The translations under genes were made by a program, and so were the position numbers. Positions 27,908 through 36,344 of a stretch of DNA of 64,000 bases are shown here, piece after piece. The first letter of the stretch is position 1; every line of letters starts with the position of its first letter. The stretch is taken from NCBI RefSeq assembly GCF_004362895.1, contig NZ_SNXI01000007.1, forward strand, positions 1-64,000, given 5' to 3'. The stretch is from Idiomarina aquatica. GTDB taxonomy: Bacteria; Pseudomonadota; Gammaproteobacteria; Enterobacterales; Alteromonadaceae. The notes beneath the pieces were generated by a model. The model did no database searches. It saw only the letters and a program-made list of their open reading frames with translations, and was not told the origin of the DNA.

Positions 27908-28378
27908 ATGAATGCTGAGTTCGTAAACCCATTTCTGCAGGCATTACAAAATGTAATGTCGATGATGGCGCAAACGGAATTGAAACCCGGAAAGCCGCAG
28001 CTTAAAAAAGATGATGTCGCGCGAGGCGATGTGTCCGGCATTATCGGTATGGTTGGGCCACAAATAAAAGGCTCGTTTTCTATCTCTTTTGAAGAAAACC
28101 TGGCCTGCGAAATCATGAATAAGATGTTAGGCGAAATGCCAGACTCAGTTGATGACGAAGTCTGTGACATGGTGGGTGAAATTACCAATATGGTTACCGG
28201 TGGAGCCAAAAAAACCCTGGGTGAAAAAGGGTACGAGTTTGATATGGCTACTCCGATTGTTGTATCCGGTAAAGATCACACGATTTCACACCGTTCTGAA
28301 GGTCCCAGAATTATCATGCCTTTTAGCCATATTGCCGGCAAAGCCTACATCGAAATTTGTTTTGATAAGATTGGCTAA
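27908..28378 (+). CDS. CheX-type CheY-P phosphatase
   Basis: A stand-alone CheX/CheC-family protein of 156 residues, cytoplasmic. It contains DMVGEITNMVTGGAKKTL, in which Glu91 and Asn94 match the E-x2-N catalytic pair that dephosphorylates CheY. KGSFSISFEENLACEIMNKM is the typical CheX fold region. No other chemotaxis gene is nearby, so the response regulator it acts on is not known. It starts 30 bases after the DUF6702-like gene and may share its transcript. It converges on dnaB with only 25 bases between, and I see no strong terminator there. Confidence 0.85.
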   Translation: MNAEFVNPFLQALQNVMSMMAQTELKPGKPQLKKDDVARGDVSGIIGMVGPQIKGSFSISFEENLACEIMNKMLGEMPDSVDDEVCDMVGEITNMVTGGAKKTLGEKGYEFDMATPIVVSGKDHTISHRSEGPRIIMPFSHIAGKAYIEICFDKIG

Positions 28379-28403
28379 GGTTTATTTTAGCCGTCAACTC
28401 TAA

Positions 28404-29795
28404 CTAGTAATGGTCATCGGCAGCTCGCGCAAAATTATCAAAGCGGGACAAGTGGCCATGAAACTTAAGCTCTATCTTGCCTATAGGCCCGTTACGCTGT
28501 TTACCTATGATAATTTCTGCCAGCCCTTTCTCACCGCTGTCCGGATGATAAACCTCATCCCGGTAGATAAACATAATGACGTCAGCATCCTGCTCTATTG
28601 AGCCGGATTCACGTAAATCAGAGTTTACCGGCCGTTTATCAGAGCGTTGCTCTAGTGAACGGTTTAACTGCGACAACGCAACTACCGGTACATTGAGCTC
28701 TTTGGCCAGCGATTTTAACGAGCGCGATATTTCTGCAATTTCCAGCGTGCGGTTCTCGGACATCCCCGGTACCGTCATCAATTGCAGATAATCCACCATG
28801 ATCATTGATAAACCATCGTGATCCCGTGCAATACGACGAGCACGAGAACGCACTTCGGTAGGTGTCAGCCCCGACGCATCATCAATGTAAAGATTGTTTT
28901 TCTCGTTGAGAATATTCATCACTGAAGCAATGCGTGCCCAGTCATCATCCTCAAGTTTACCGGTCCGAACTTTGTTCTGATCAACCCGGCTTAATGATGC
29001 CAGCATACGCATCATAATTTGTTCTGCCGGCATCTCCAGACTGAATACCAGAACGGGCTTTTCTTCGTTCATTGCAATATTTTCAGCCAGGTTCATCGCG
29101 AAGGTTGTTTTACCCATCGACGGACGCGCGGCGACAATAATCAAATCCGATGGCTGCAGCCCGGCTGTCATCTGGTCCAGATCGTGGAAACCACTGGATA
29201 CTCCGGTCACGCCGTTGTGGTTTTTAATTTTACTTAACGCGTCTATGCGCTCGATAGTCTTGGCCAGAATATCGCTGACACCCTTGGGGCCCTCTGTCGC
29301 GCTAGTACGTTTTTCGGCAATGCGGAATACTTTACTCTCCGCCTCATCCAGCAGTTCCTGGCTGGTTCTGCCCTGCGTATCGTAACCGGACTCGGCAATG
29401 TCATTGGCGGCTGCGATCATTTCGCGCAAAACAGCCCGTTCACGCACAATATTTGCGTAGGCTAAAATATTGGCCGCACTGGGGGTATTTTTTGATATTT
29501 CACCTAAATAAGCGAAACCACCCACTTTGTCCAATTCACCTGCGGCCTCGAGTACTTCAGAAACAGTAACCAAATCCATTGGTTGGCTGTTATCAGATAG
29601 TTTTTGTAGGGCCTGAAAAATCATCCGATGCCCGCGATGATAAAAGTCTTCGGCAATGATGCTGCCAGCCACTTTATCCCAGGCATCGTTATCAAGCATT
29701 AATCCGCCTAACACGGACTGTTCAGCCTCGATCGAGTGAGGCGCTGAACGCAGCGCCTCAATTGCTTTATCAGATTTTTTTGCAGCTTGGGCCAT
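28404..29795 (-). CDS. dnaB: replicative DNA helicase
   Basis: DnaB is the hexameric 5'-3' helicase at the replication fork. The 463-residue protein has the N-terminal primase-interacting domain (PHSIEAEQSVLGGLMLDNDA) and a RecA-like domain with Walker A ARPSMGKTTFAMNLA and Walker B MIMVDYLQLM. Further on are SQLNRSLEQRSDKRP and ESGSIEQDADVI. There is no intein. It lies 48 bases after the DUF4097-type gene and may share its transcript. In E. coli, dnaB is also near dusA and zur. Confidence 0.97.
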   Translation of the reverse strand: MAQAAKKSDKAIEALRSAPHSIEAEQSVLGGLMLDNDAWDKVAGSIIAEDFYHRGHRMIFQALQKLSDNSQPMDLVTVSEVLEAAGELDKVGGFAYLGEISKNTPSAANILAYANIVRERAVLREMIAAANDIAESGYDTQGRTSQELLDEAESKVFRIAEKRTSATEGPKGVSDILAKTIERIDALSKIKNHNGVTGVSSGFHDLDQMTAGLQPSDLIIVAARPSMGKTTFAMNLAENIAMNEEKPVLVFSLEMPAEQIMMRMLASLSRVDQNKVRTGKLEDDDWARIASVMNILNEKNNLYIDDASGLTPTEVRSRARRIARDHDGLSMIMVDYLQLMTVPGMSENRTLEIAEISRSLKSLAKELNVPVVALSQLNRSLEQRSDKRPVNSDLRESGSIEQDADVIMFIYRDEVYHPDSGEKGLAEIIIGKQRNGPIGKIELKFHGHLSRFDNFARAADDHY

Positions 29796-29843
29796 GCAAG
29801 ACGCTTCTCTTGAGTGGTATTGAATAACCCGCCTACTATAGCG

Positions 29844-30812
29844 TTATTCGCTGCGAATTTCGATAGTTCCGGACACCGTACTCATTTTTACCCGCGCAGC
29901 GCCAGAGCCGGCAGTAAAGTCCAATGATGATGAGGCCCCCCAACGAGACTCATCAGCTTTAGCATCGGTAATTCCGTTGACAATGTCGCCGCCTGCATTA
30001 GCTTTCAGATCAAAGGTTGCGTTTACCTCACCCAATAAGCGGAAGTTTAAGTCACCGCTCACCGACGAGGCGTCCAGACTTGCGGTGTCGTTAAGCCCGA
30101 GCGTGATATCAACGTCGCCGCTGACGTTTTTTACATCGCCTGAATCGACGGCAGGCAAACGCATCTCTACATCACCGGAGACATTCTGCAACTGAAAGCG
30201 CTTTAAGGTATCAGACTGAACATCGACGTCGCCACTGACCGCCTGGTATTTTGCAACGGTCGCTGCATTTTCAATATCGGTAATATCACCACTTACCGTT
30301 TCTAAGGTAACATCGCCCGCTAACTGGCTGGCTTTGATATCACCCGACACCGTTTTTAACAGTACATCGCGGGCGGCATTGGTGAGCTTGATATCACCAC
30401 TTACCAGGGTAATGTCTGTAACTGCCTGCAGGTCTGACGCACGCACGTCCATCGATACACCCTCTACTTTCAACGGGCTAGTTGATGGCATATACAGCGT
30501 TAGCTCCGAGCCTTCTTCGTCATTGTAACTCCAGCCGTTCTGCTCGGGCGTCCTAACCTCGATTCTCACGCCGTTGCCGCGTAGCTCAAAAATAAGCTCC
30601 TCGGCGTTTTCGTCGAGCGTTCCTACCAACCGAACCTGGCTTTTGTCATGTGTTATCACCTCTAACTCACCGCGCTCGTTATTGAGGTAAATCTGGGTGC
30701 CAGCACTAATATCGATGGTTTTATCAACCGGCTGTTGCGCCACACTGTTAAAACTGACCGAAGCCATTAGAACACCCGCCAATACCGGTAGGGCTTTTAA
30801 TAACTTACTCAT
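29844..30812 (-). CDS. exported DUF4097-type beta-repeat protein
   Basis: The 322-residue protein has a signal peptide (MSKLLKALPVLAGVLMASVS then FNSVAQ). Its body is built of repeats carrying VSGD at roughly 20-residue steps: VSGDIK, VSGDIKA, VSGDITD, VSGDVDV, VSGDVEM, VSGDVDI, VSGDLNF, then VSGTIEI at the end. This is the repeat layout of DUF4097 proteins, thought to form a right-handed parallel beta-solenoid, here in the periplasm. AGGAG stands before the ATG. DUF4097 genes are often linked to ECF sigma/anti-sigma genes; none is here, but a broken 62-codon gene lies directly upstream. Function unknown. Confidence 0.82.
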   Translation of the reverse strand: MSKLLKALPVLAGVLMASVSFNSVAQQPVDKTIDISAGTQIYLNNERGELEVITHDKSQVRLVGTLDENAEELIFELRGNGVRIEVRTPEQNGWSYNDEEGSELTLYMPSTSPLKVEGVSMDVRASDLQAVTDITLVSGDIKLTNAARDVLLKTVSGDIKASQLAGDVTLETVSGDITDIENAATVAKYQAVSGDVDVQSDTLKRFQLQNVSGDVEMRLPAVDSGDVKNVSGDVDITLGLNDTASLDASSVSGDLNFRLLGEVNATFDLKANAGGDIVNGITDAKADESRWGASSSLDFTAGSGAARVKMSTVSGTIEIRSE

Positions 30813-30826
30813 CGCACATCTCCTGT

Positions 30827-31015
30827 TTAGATCGCTTGTAATTTGGGTTGTTGCTGATAAGCCTGTTGCAACAACTGCAATTCTTGTTGGTTAATCCAGC
30901 GCAGCAGTTCGAGCATTTGCGCGTTACCGCCATTTTGTTGCATCGAGCGGATAAGTTGCTGCTGTTGAGCTTAATTCATTTGTTCAGGCAGTTTTATATC
31001 GGTGAGCTCGGACAC
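30827..31015 (-). pseudogene. small glutamine-rich gene interrupted by a stop
   Basis: A GTG at 31015, 5 bases after GGGAGA, opens a frame reading MSELTDIKLPEQMN, then TAA at 30973-30971. The same frame continues for 47 more codons (AQQQQLIRSMQQNGGNAQML and onward, ending QQQPKLQAI) to TAA at 30827. There is no ribosome site for a restart after the first stop. One C-to-T change in a CAA codon would explain it and would restore a 62-residue amphipathic, Q/L-rich helical protein. It precedes the DUF4097-type gene by 14 bases, so it was probably the operon's first gene. Confidence 0.6.
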
Positions 31016-31106
31016 CGTTGTCTCCCTGTCTATGCATTACTTTTTAAGTTATTTGCTAATGAGTCGCTATGGGTTTTAGCAGGGTTTACAGGCGGGGTAA
31101 ATTTTT

Positions 31107-31139
31107 TCAAAAAAAAAGCTGCCGAATGGCAGCTTTTTC
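31107..31139 (-). terminator. terminator after rplI
   Basis: AAAAAAAGCTGCC, loop GAAT, GGCAGCTTTTT: a stem of over 11 pairs with T9 on the minus strand, 23 bases after the rplI stop. It isolates the rpsF operon from the DUF4097 operon downstream. Confidence 0.9.
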
Positions 31140-31161
31140 TCTGGTTGTTGGCACTTACTGA

Positions 31162-31614
31162 TTAGTCAGCAGCAACAACTTTCAGGTTTACGTTAGCAAA
31201 CACGTCTGCGTGCAAGTGCAATTCCAGCTCGTATTCGCCAGTTTCACGGATAGTACCGTGAGGCATTAATACTTCAGCTTTCTTCACTTCTACGCCGGCT
31301 GCAGTAATCGCGTCAGCGATATCACGCGTGCCGATTGAACCGAACAGTTTACCTTCGTCACCAGCTTTAGAAGCGATTTCGATAGTATCCAGTGCGTTGA
31401 TTTTTTCTGCACGAGCTTCTGCTGCTGCTAATTCGTCAGCAAGCTTAGCTTCGTACTCAGCGCGACGCTGTTCAAACAGTTCAATGTTTGATTTGGTTGC
31501 AGGAACCGCTTTACCCTGAGGGAATAAGAAGTTACGTGCATAACCTGATTTAACGCTAACTTGGTCGCCTAAGCCACCCAGGTTAGCAATTTTGTCTAAC
31601 AAGATGATATTCAT
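31162..31614 (-). CDS. rplI: 50S ribosomal protein L9
   Basis: L9 links its N-terminal domain to the L1 stalk base by a long helix and helps maintain frame. The 150-residue protein begins [20 protein letters not shown] with [13 protein letters not shown], has the helix near residues 41-75 and the C-terminal domain [15 protein letters not shown]. It is the last gene of rpsF-priB-rpsR-rplI. Confidence 0.97.
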   Translation of the reverse strand: MNIILLDKIANLGGLGDQVSVKSGYARNFLFPQGKAVPATKSNIELFEQRRAEYEAKLADELAAAEARAEKINALDTIEIASKAGDEGKLFGSIGTRDIADAITAAGVEVKKAEVLMPHGTIRETGEYELELHLHADVFANVNLKVVAAD

Positions 31615-31649
31615 TTTTCGCTACCCTTAATCTTGGAACCGTTGCTAAC

Positions 31650-31886
<237 letters not shown>

Positions 31887-32186
31887 CTAGATCTGTTCTA
31901 AGTGCTGAGCATGAAGTACTAAACGCGCCAGACCATTGTTGTCTTCGTGGCGATGCAGAAAACCTTCTGCGTGTACCTCACTACCCACCGTCAATTTTTG
32001 TAACCAGTGTTGTAACCCTTCACCGCTCATAACGAGCTGCAGTTTAACGTAACTTTGACGGTTCATTCCGGCTTCCGGTTGCATCGAACGGTGTTCGATG
32101 GTCACCAATAAGTGCTCGATGCCCGACGGACTGGTTTCCAGCTTCGCGGGTTTACAAACAGTACCGGTAATGTGTAGTCGATTCAT
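31887..32186 (-). CDS. priB: primosomal replication protein N
   Basis: PriB is a single-strand DNA-binding OB-fold protein that helps PriA reload DnaB at stalled forks. The 99-residue protein starts MNRLHITGTVCKPAKLETSP with SGIEHL, and has the SSB-like arrangement of strands up to VHAEGFLHRH. Its position between rpsF and rpsR is diagnostic. The helicase it helps to load, dnaB, is 2 kb away. Confidence 0.93.
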   Translation of the reverse strand: MNRLHITGTVCKPAKLETSPSGIEHLLVTIEHRSMQPEAGMNRQSYVKLQLVMSGEGLQHWLQKLTVGSEVHAEGFLHRHEDNNGLARLVLHAQHLEQI

Positions 32187-32220
32187 ACGTCTCTCTGAGG
32201 GTCTGCTTTACTCAAACGAG

Positions 32221-32571
32221 TTAGGCAGCTTCACTGTCACCTTTACGATCTTCCTTCGGCTTAGTCAGCGGCGAAGGTTCAACGATCGCTTCTTTTTTGC
32301 GCATAATCATGTTGCGCAATACTGCATCGTTAAAACGGAATGCAGTTTCCAGCTCTTCTACAACCTCTGCAGACGCTTCGATGTTCAACAGAACATAGTG
32401 CGCTTTGTGCAGTTTATTGATTGGATAAGCCAGTTGACGACGGCCCCAGTCTTCCAAACGATGGATCTGACCACCACCTTGCTTGATCGTTTCGCTATAG
32501 CGCTCGATCATGCCAGGTACTTGCTCGCTTTGGTCCGGGTGGACCATAAATACGATTTCGTAATGACGCAT
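32221..32571 (-). CDS. rpsF: 30S ribosomal protein S6
   Basis: S6 forms a platform heterodimer with S18. The 116-residue protein starts [20 protein letters not shown] and has [20 protein letters not shown] and [12 protein letters not shown] charged tail ([14 protein letters not shown]) follows, but there is no long poly-Glu run of the kind added by RimK in E. coli. First gene of its operon. Confidence 0.97.
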   Translation of the reverse strand: MRHYEIVFMVHPDQSEQVPGMIERYSETIKQGGGQIHRLEDWGRRQLAYPINKLHKAHYVLLNIEASAEVVEELETAFRFNDAVLRNMIMRKKEAIVEPSPLTKPKEDRKGDSEAA

Positions 32572-32590
32572 TACAGTTTCCTTTTGGTTC

Positions 32591-32622
32591 GTATAGCCTC
32601 GGTTCAGCTCAGCCGCACTGAC
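32591..32622 (-). promoter_or_regulatory. possible S6:S18-binding leader element
   Basis: The rpsF leader contains a segment with UCAG and CUGA halves and an unpaired AACCGA. A CCG in a bulge of a short stem-loop is the hallmark of the S6:S18-binding rpsF leader described in many bacteria. I could only check it by eye, so the fold is uncertain. Confidence 0.35.
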
Positions 32623-32677
32623 ATAGAAGCAAGGAACTCAACTAGTAGTTAATTCAATGGCTGATTTAAGCCGCGCG

Positions 32678-32706
32678 ATACTAACGCATTTAAAGGTAAA
32701 AAGCAA
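32678..32706 (-). promoter_or_regulatory. candidate rpsF operon promoter
   Basis: The minus strand has TTGCTT (32706-32701) and TAGTAT (32683-32678), 17 bases apart, about 100 bases before rpsF. Both hexamers deviate from consensus by two or three bases, so this is a moderate call. Confidence 0.42.
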
Positions 32707-32713
32707 TTTTTGC

Positions 32714-33151
32714 TTATTCGCTGTCGGCGGCTTGGTGGGATGATTCAATACGGTCGGTCAGCAGGCCAACCAGGCGGCCAACCAATTCGTTTTTGACTTC
32801 GCTCTGACCGCGCACAACAATATGATCAAAACGTTTATCGTTGCGATGCAAGGTGGCATCAATTTGTATCGCTCCGTCGCGTTCGACCAGCGCTATTACC
32901 ACGTCATATTGCGCTTCGCGGTCACCCACTTTATGCCACTCGTGGCGCACCTCTAAGCGGTTATCAATATCTTCAGCAACCTCACTCAGGGTGCGGGTTT
33001 CTGTAGTATCAAATTGATACTCGAAGTTTACGTAGGGTTTGGTCGAGCGAATAAACTCACCCGACTCCCAGTTAGGAGTCCAGCTAATAAAAACCATTGC
33101 AATTAACACTAAGGCAATGGCAATGGGCAATAGTCGACGTTTAAGATCCAT
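32714..33151 (-). CDS. membrane-anchored protein of unknown function
   Basis: I choose ATG 33151 (145 residues), which overlaps the rlmB stop by 11 bases and suggests coupled translation; longer readings run deep into rlmB. The product starts MDLKRRLLPIAIALVLIAMV, a single N-terminal anchor, followed by a soluble periplasmic-type domain with KPYVNFEYQFDTTETRTL and a charged C-terminus. I do not recognise the family. No upstream ribosome site of its own is evident. Confidence 0.6.
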   Translation of the reverse strand: MDLKRRLLPIAIALVLIAMVFISWTPNWESGEFIRSTKPYVNFEYQFDTTETRTLSEVAEDIDNRLEVRHEWHKVGDREAQYDVVIALVERDGAIQIDATLHRNDKRFDHIVVRGQSEVKNELVGRLVGLLTDRIESSHQAADSE

Positions 33152-33887
33152 TGCGCTGTCTGACAACCTCAAATAAACACACGCCACTGGCGACCGATAC
33201 ATTTAAACTACTGACACTGCCTGCCAACGGAATCGATACCAGTTCATCGCAGGTTTCACGCGTTAAGCGGCGCATGCCTTTACCTTCAGCGCCCATTACC
33301 ATGGCAGTCGGGCCCTGATAGTCTATTTCGTAAAGTGATTTTGTTGCTTCGCCCGCCGTACCGACAATCCAGACATTCAATTGCTGTAGTTCCCGGAGCG
33401 CACGAGCCAGGTTGGTCACTACGACCATTGGCACCACTTCCGCGGCACCAGAGGCGACCTTACGCACGGTCGGCGTAATCTGTACTGACTTGTCTTTAGG
33501 CACCACCACGGCGGTTACCCCAGCGGCATCGGCAGTGCGCAGGCAGGCCCCCAGATTATGCGGGTCGGTAATACCATCCAGCACTAAAAATAGTGGCGAC
33601 TGCTCACTGTCATCAATCAATTTGGCAAAATCATGTTCGGTCAGCGTAGGCAAAGACGTTACCGTGGCTACCACGCCTTGGTGATTACCACCCTCAGCGC
33701 GTTTATCCAGCGCATGCTTTGGCACCCACTGCGGCCTGATGCCAATCGTATGCGTTTGTTGCACCAGTGCATTGACCGCATCATTTTGGCGCTCTTTAGA
33801 GACATAAAGCTCAACCAATCGGTCCGGATGGTTATCCAAAATAGAACGAACCGCGTGTAAACCAAATACCGTGACCTTTTGGCTCAT
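33141..33887 (-). CDS. rlmB: 23S rRNA 2'-O-methyltransferase (G2251)
   Basis: RlmB is a SPOUT-class enzyme that methylates the ribose of G2251 in the P-loop of 23S rRNA. The 248-residue protein has an N-terminal L30e-like substrate-binding domain (VTVFGLHAVRSIL). The knotted catalytic domain has NLGACLRTADAAGVTAVVVP, MGAEGKGMRRLTRE and IPLAGSVSSLNVSVASG. It overlaps rnr by 4 bases (ATGA), as in the conserved rnr-rlmB pair. Confidence 0.96.
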   Translation of the reverse strand: MSQKVTVFGLHAVRSILDNHPDRLVELYVSKERQNDAVNALVQQTHTIGIRPQWVPKHALDKRAEGGNHQGVVATVTSLPTLTEHDFAKLIDDSEQSPLFLVLDGITDPHNLGACLRTADAAGVTAVVVPKDKSVQITPTVRKVASGAAEVVPMVVVTNLARALRELQQLNVWIVGTAGEATKSLYEIDYQGPTAMVMGAEGKGMRRLTRETCDELVSIPLAGSVSSLNVSVASGVCLFEVVRQRNGS

Positions 33888-36199
33888 GATGATTTTTTAC
33901 CCTTGCCTTTGTTGCCCTTTTGCGGCTTCTTATTAGTTGGCTTTTTGCCACCCTGAGATTTTTTGCGCTGGGTTTTACCACTATTACGTTTGCGTTGTTT
34001 ACCCGCAGGGCTCTCTGCCGCGATCAAGCTTAAATCGATCTTACGTTCATCCAGGTCAACGGTCTTAACTCGAACCTGAACTTTATCACCGAGGCGGTAC
34101 ACGGTGCGTGTATTTTCACCAATCAACAACCCTTTTTGATTGTCATACTGATAATAATCATCGCCGAGATTGCTAATATGAACCAGACCATCGATTTGGT
34201 ATTCGTCCAGGCGAACAAACAAACCAAAGTTGGTTACCGATGAGACCACACCACTGAACTCCATACCGATGTGATCTAACATGAATTCACATTTCAGCCA
34301 TTCATCCACTTGCCGCGTTGCATCATCAGCCCGACGTTCAGTCATCGAACAATGTACGCCAAGATCCTCCAGCTCACGCTCACTGTAAGCCCATGCACCC
34401 GTCAACGCTTGCTCTGTGCCTTCACGCTTACGCAGAATCGATTTAATCGCCCGATGCAGAATCAGATCAGGGTAGCGCCGAATCGGCGAAGTGAAGTGCG
34501 AGTAGGATTTAAGCGCCAGCCCAAAATGCCCTTCATTCTCAGACTGATAGACGGCCTGCTGCATTGAGCGCAGCAACATCGTCTCGATCAATTCATGATC
34601 AGGGCGATCTTTGACTTCCTCTAATAATTTACCATAGTCCGATGGCGTTGGCTTATCGCCGCCGCCCAAACTTAACCCCAGTTCGCCCAGGAAAGCCCTG
34701 AAACTGGTTAAACGCTCGTCTGCCGGTGCTTCATGCACGCGGAATAGCGCACCAATTTCTTCTTCGCTTTCAATCAGTCGCGCCGATGCAACGTTCGCGG
34801 CAATCATGCACTCTTCGATAATTTTGTGCGCCACATGACGTTTGACCGGTTCAATCCGCTCAATTTTGCGGTGCGCATTAAAAATAAAGCGCGTTTCCTG
34901 CGTGTCAAACTCTATGGCAGAGCGTTGTTTACGTACCGTAGCCAGTGCTTTATACACATTGTGCAGTTCTTCAATATTGCTGAGTACGTTTTTATACTGC
35001 TCGCGCAGTTCTGCGTCACCATCTAAGATTTGCTTAACTTTGGTGTAGGTGAGGCGGGCGTGTGAATTCATCACCGCCGGATAAAAACGCGAGTTTTTCA
35101 GCTTACCGCGCGGGCCAATTTCCATTTCCGCGACCATACACAAGCGGTCGACGTTAGGATTAAGCGAACACAGCCCATTAGAAAGTTTTTCCGGTAGCAT
35201 CGGAATGACGTTATTCGGAAAGTAAACCGAATTACCGCGGTTAACGGCTTCGTTATCCAGCTGAGTCGACGGTTTTACGTAATAGGATACGTCAGCAATA
35301 GCTACCCATAAGCGCCAGCCTTTTTCTTCCGGCAAGGCACACACAGCGTCATCAAAATCACGTGAATCTTCGCCATCAATGGTTATTAATGGCAATTCCC
35401 GCAGATCGACACGGCCATCGTAAGCCTCTTTGGGTACTTCCTCGCTGTATTTTTCCAGCTCAGCGTCAATACCCTCTGGCCATTCGTTAGGAATATCATG
35501 CTCACGAATCGCGATTTCGATTTCCATACCCGGCGCCATATGGTCACCCAGTATTTCATAGACCTTACCAATAGGACTGGTGCGGCGATTAGGCCGGCGC
35601 GTAATGGTCACGACAACGAGTTGACCATGGCGCGCGCCAAGATTGTCGGCATGCGGTATTAAGATATCCTGACTAATACGCGAGTCATCCGGCACCACAA
35701 TGCCCAAATCATTTTCGACAAAATAACGTCCGACGATATTACTATCCCGCGGCTCAACAACACGAACGACACGACCTTCGGCACGGCCGCGGTTATCGGT
35801 CCCGGCAGGCTTAATCAGTACTTTATCGCCATGCAGCACCGAATACATTTGGTGGTGCGGAATAAAAATATCTTTGCCGCCGTCATCAGGGCGACAAAAT
35901 CCGAAGCCATCACGATGACCGATAATGGTGCCGCGGACCAACTGCATGCGCTCGGGCAGACCATAACAATTGGCTTTGGTATAGACTAATTGACCATCAC
36001 GCTCCATTGCCCGCAAACGACGCTTTACACCAATATGCTGTCGCTCATCCTGCAGCTTAAAATGCGTAATAAAATCGTCAAAGGGCACTGGCTTTAAGCG
36101 CTCAGTTACCAGTTCAAGCAGTTCATCCCGTGACGGGATTTCGACATCGTATTGTGGTGTCGTTTGGTCGTTGCTGTTGCTTGCGTTGTTATCGGTCAT
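33884..36199 (-). CDS. rnr: exoribonuclease RNase R
   Basis: RNase R is a processive 3'-5' exonuclease that degrades structured RNA and takes part in trans-translation and rRNA quality control. The 771-residue protein has an N-terminal winged helix, cold-shock domains (HRDGFGFCRPDDGGKDIF) and the RNB catalytic domain (TIDGEDSRDFDDAVCA, with the metal-binding aspartates, near 270-285). An S1 domain near 635-715 and a lysine-rich tail (GKKPTNKKPQKGNKGKG) follow. It is the first gene of rnr-rlmB-unknown. Confidence 0.96.
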   Translation of the reverse strand: MTDNNASNSNDQTTPQYDVEIPSRDELLELVTERLKPVPFDDFITHFKLQDERQHIGVKRRLRAMERDGQLVYTKANCYGLPERMQLVRGTIIGHRDGFGFCRPDDGGKDIFIPHHQMYSVLHGDKVLIKPAGTDNRGRAEGRVVRVVEPRDSNIVGRYFVENDLGIVVPDDSRISQDILIPHADNLGARHGQLVVVTITRRPNRRTSPIGKVYEILGDHMAPGMEIEIAIREHDIPNEWPEGIDAELEKYSEEVPKEAYDGRVDLRELPLITIDGEDSRDFDDAVCALPEEKGWRLWVAIADVSYYVKPSTQLDNEAVNRGNSVYFPNNVIPMLPEKLSNGLCSLNPNVDRLCMVAEMEIGPRGKLKNSRFYPAVMNSHARLTYTKVKQILDGDAELREQYKNVLSNIEELHNVYKALATVRKQRSAIEFDTQETRFIFNAHRKIERIEPVKRHVAHKIIEECMIAANVASARLIESEEEIGALFRVHEAPADERLTSFRAFLGELGLSLGGGDKPTPSDYGKLLEEVKDRPDHELIETMLLRSMQQAVYQSENEGHFGLALKSYSHFTSPIRRYPDLILHRAIKSILRKREGTEQALTGAWAYSERELEDLGVHCSMTERRADDATRQVDEWLKCEFMLDHIGMEFSGVVSSVTNFGLFVRLDEYQIDGLVHISNLGDDYYQYDNQKGLLIGENTRTVYRLGDKVQVRVKTVDLDERKIDLSLIAAESPAGKQRKRNSGKTQRKKSQGGKKPTNKKPQKGNKGKGKKSS

Positions 36200-36245
36200 A
36201 GAATCCTTAATTTTGCGCGTATCTTGCGTCTTTTACCTAACTAAT

Positions 36246-36274
36246 AGTATACGCACCTGAATAGCTCTTGTCAG
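36246..36274 (-). promoter_or_regulatory. candidate rnr promoter
   Basis: The minus strand has CTGACA (36274-36269) and TATACT (36251-36246), 17 bases apart, about 46 bases before the rnr ATG. One mismatch in each hexamer makes this a good sigma70 candidate. Confidence 0.65.
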
Positions 36275-36291
36275 TTAATCTACCATGACAA

Positions 36292-36319
36292 TAAAAAACC
36301 CCCGCTTACTTGCGGGGGC
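36292..36319 (-). terminator. terminator after the acylase gene
   Basis: CCCCCGC, loop TTACTT, GCGGGGG with T6 on the minus strand, 26 bases after the acylase stop. It insulates the acylase from the rnr promoter immediately downstream. Confidence 0.88.
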
Positions 36320-36344
36320 TGTTGCTGTGTTTTAGCCGAAAAAC

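Noticed and set aside
33152-33202. Upstream extension of the 145-residue anchored protein to 33202
   Set aside because: It would run deep into rlmB and place the signal anchor in mid-protein; ATG 33151 gives a normal N-terminal anchor.
36292-36319. C-run and hairpin as a frameshift or slippery site
   Set aside because: It is outside coding sequence and has the stem and T-run of an ordinary terminator.
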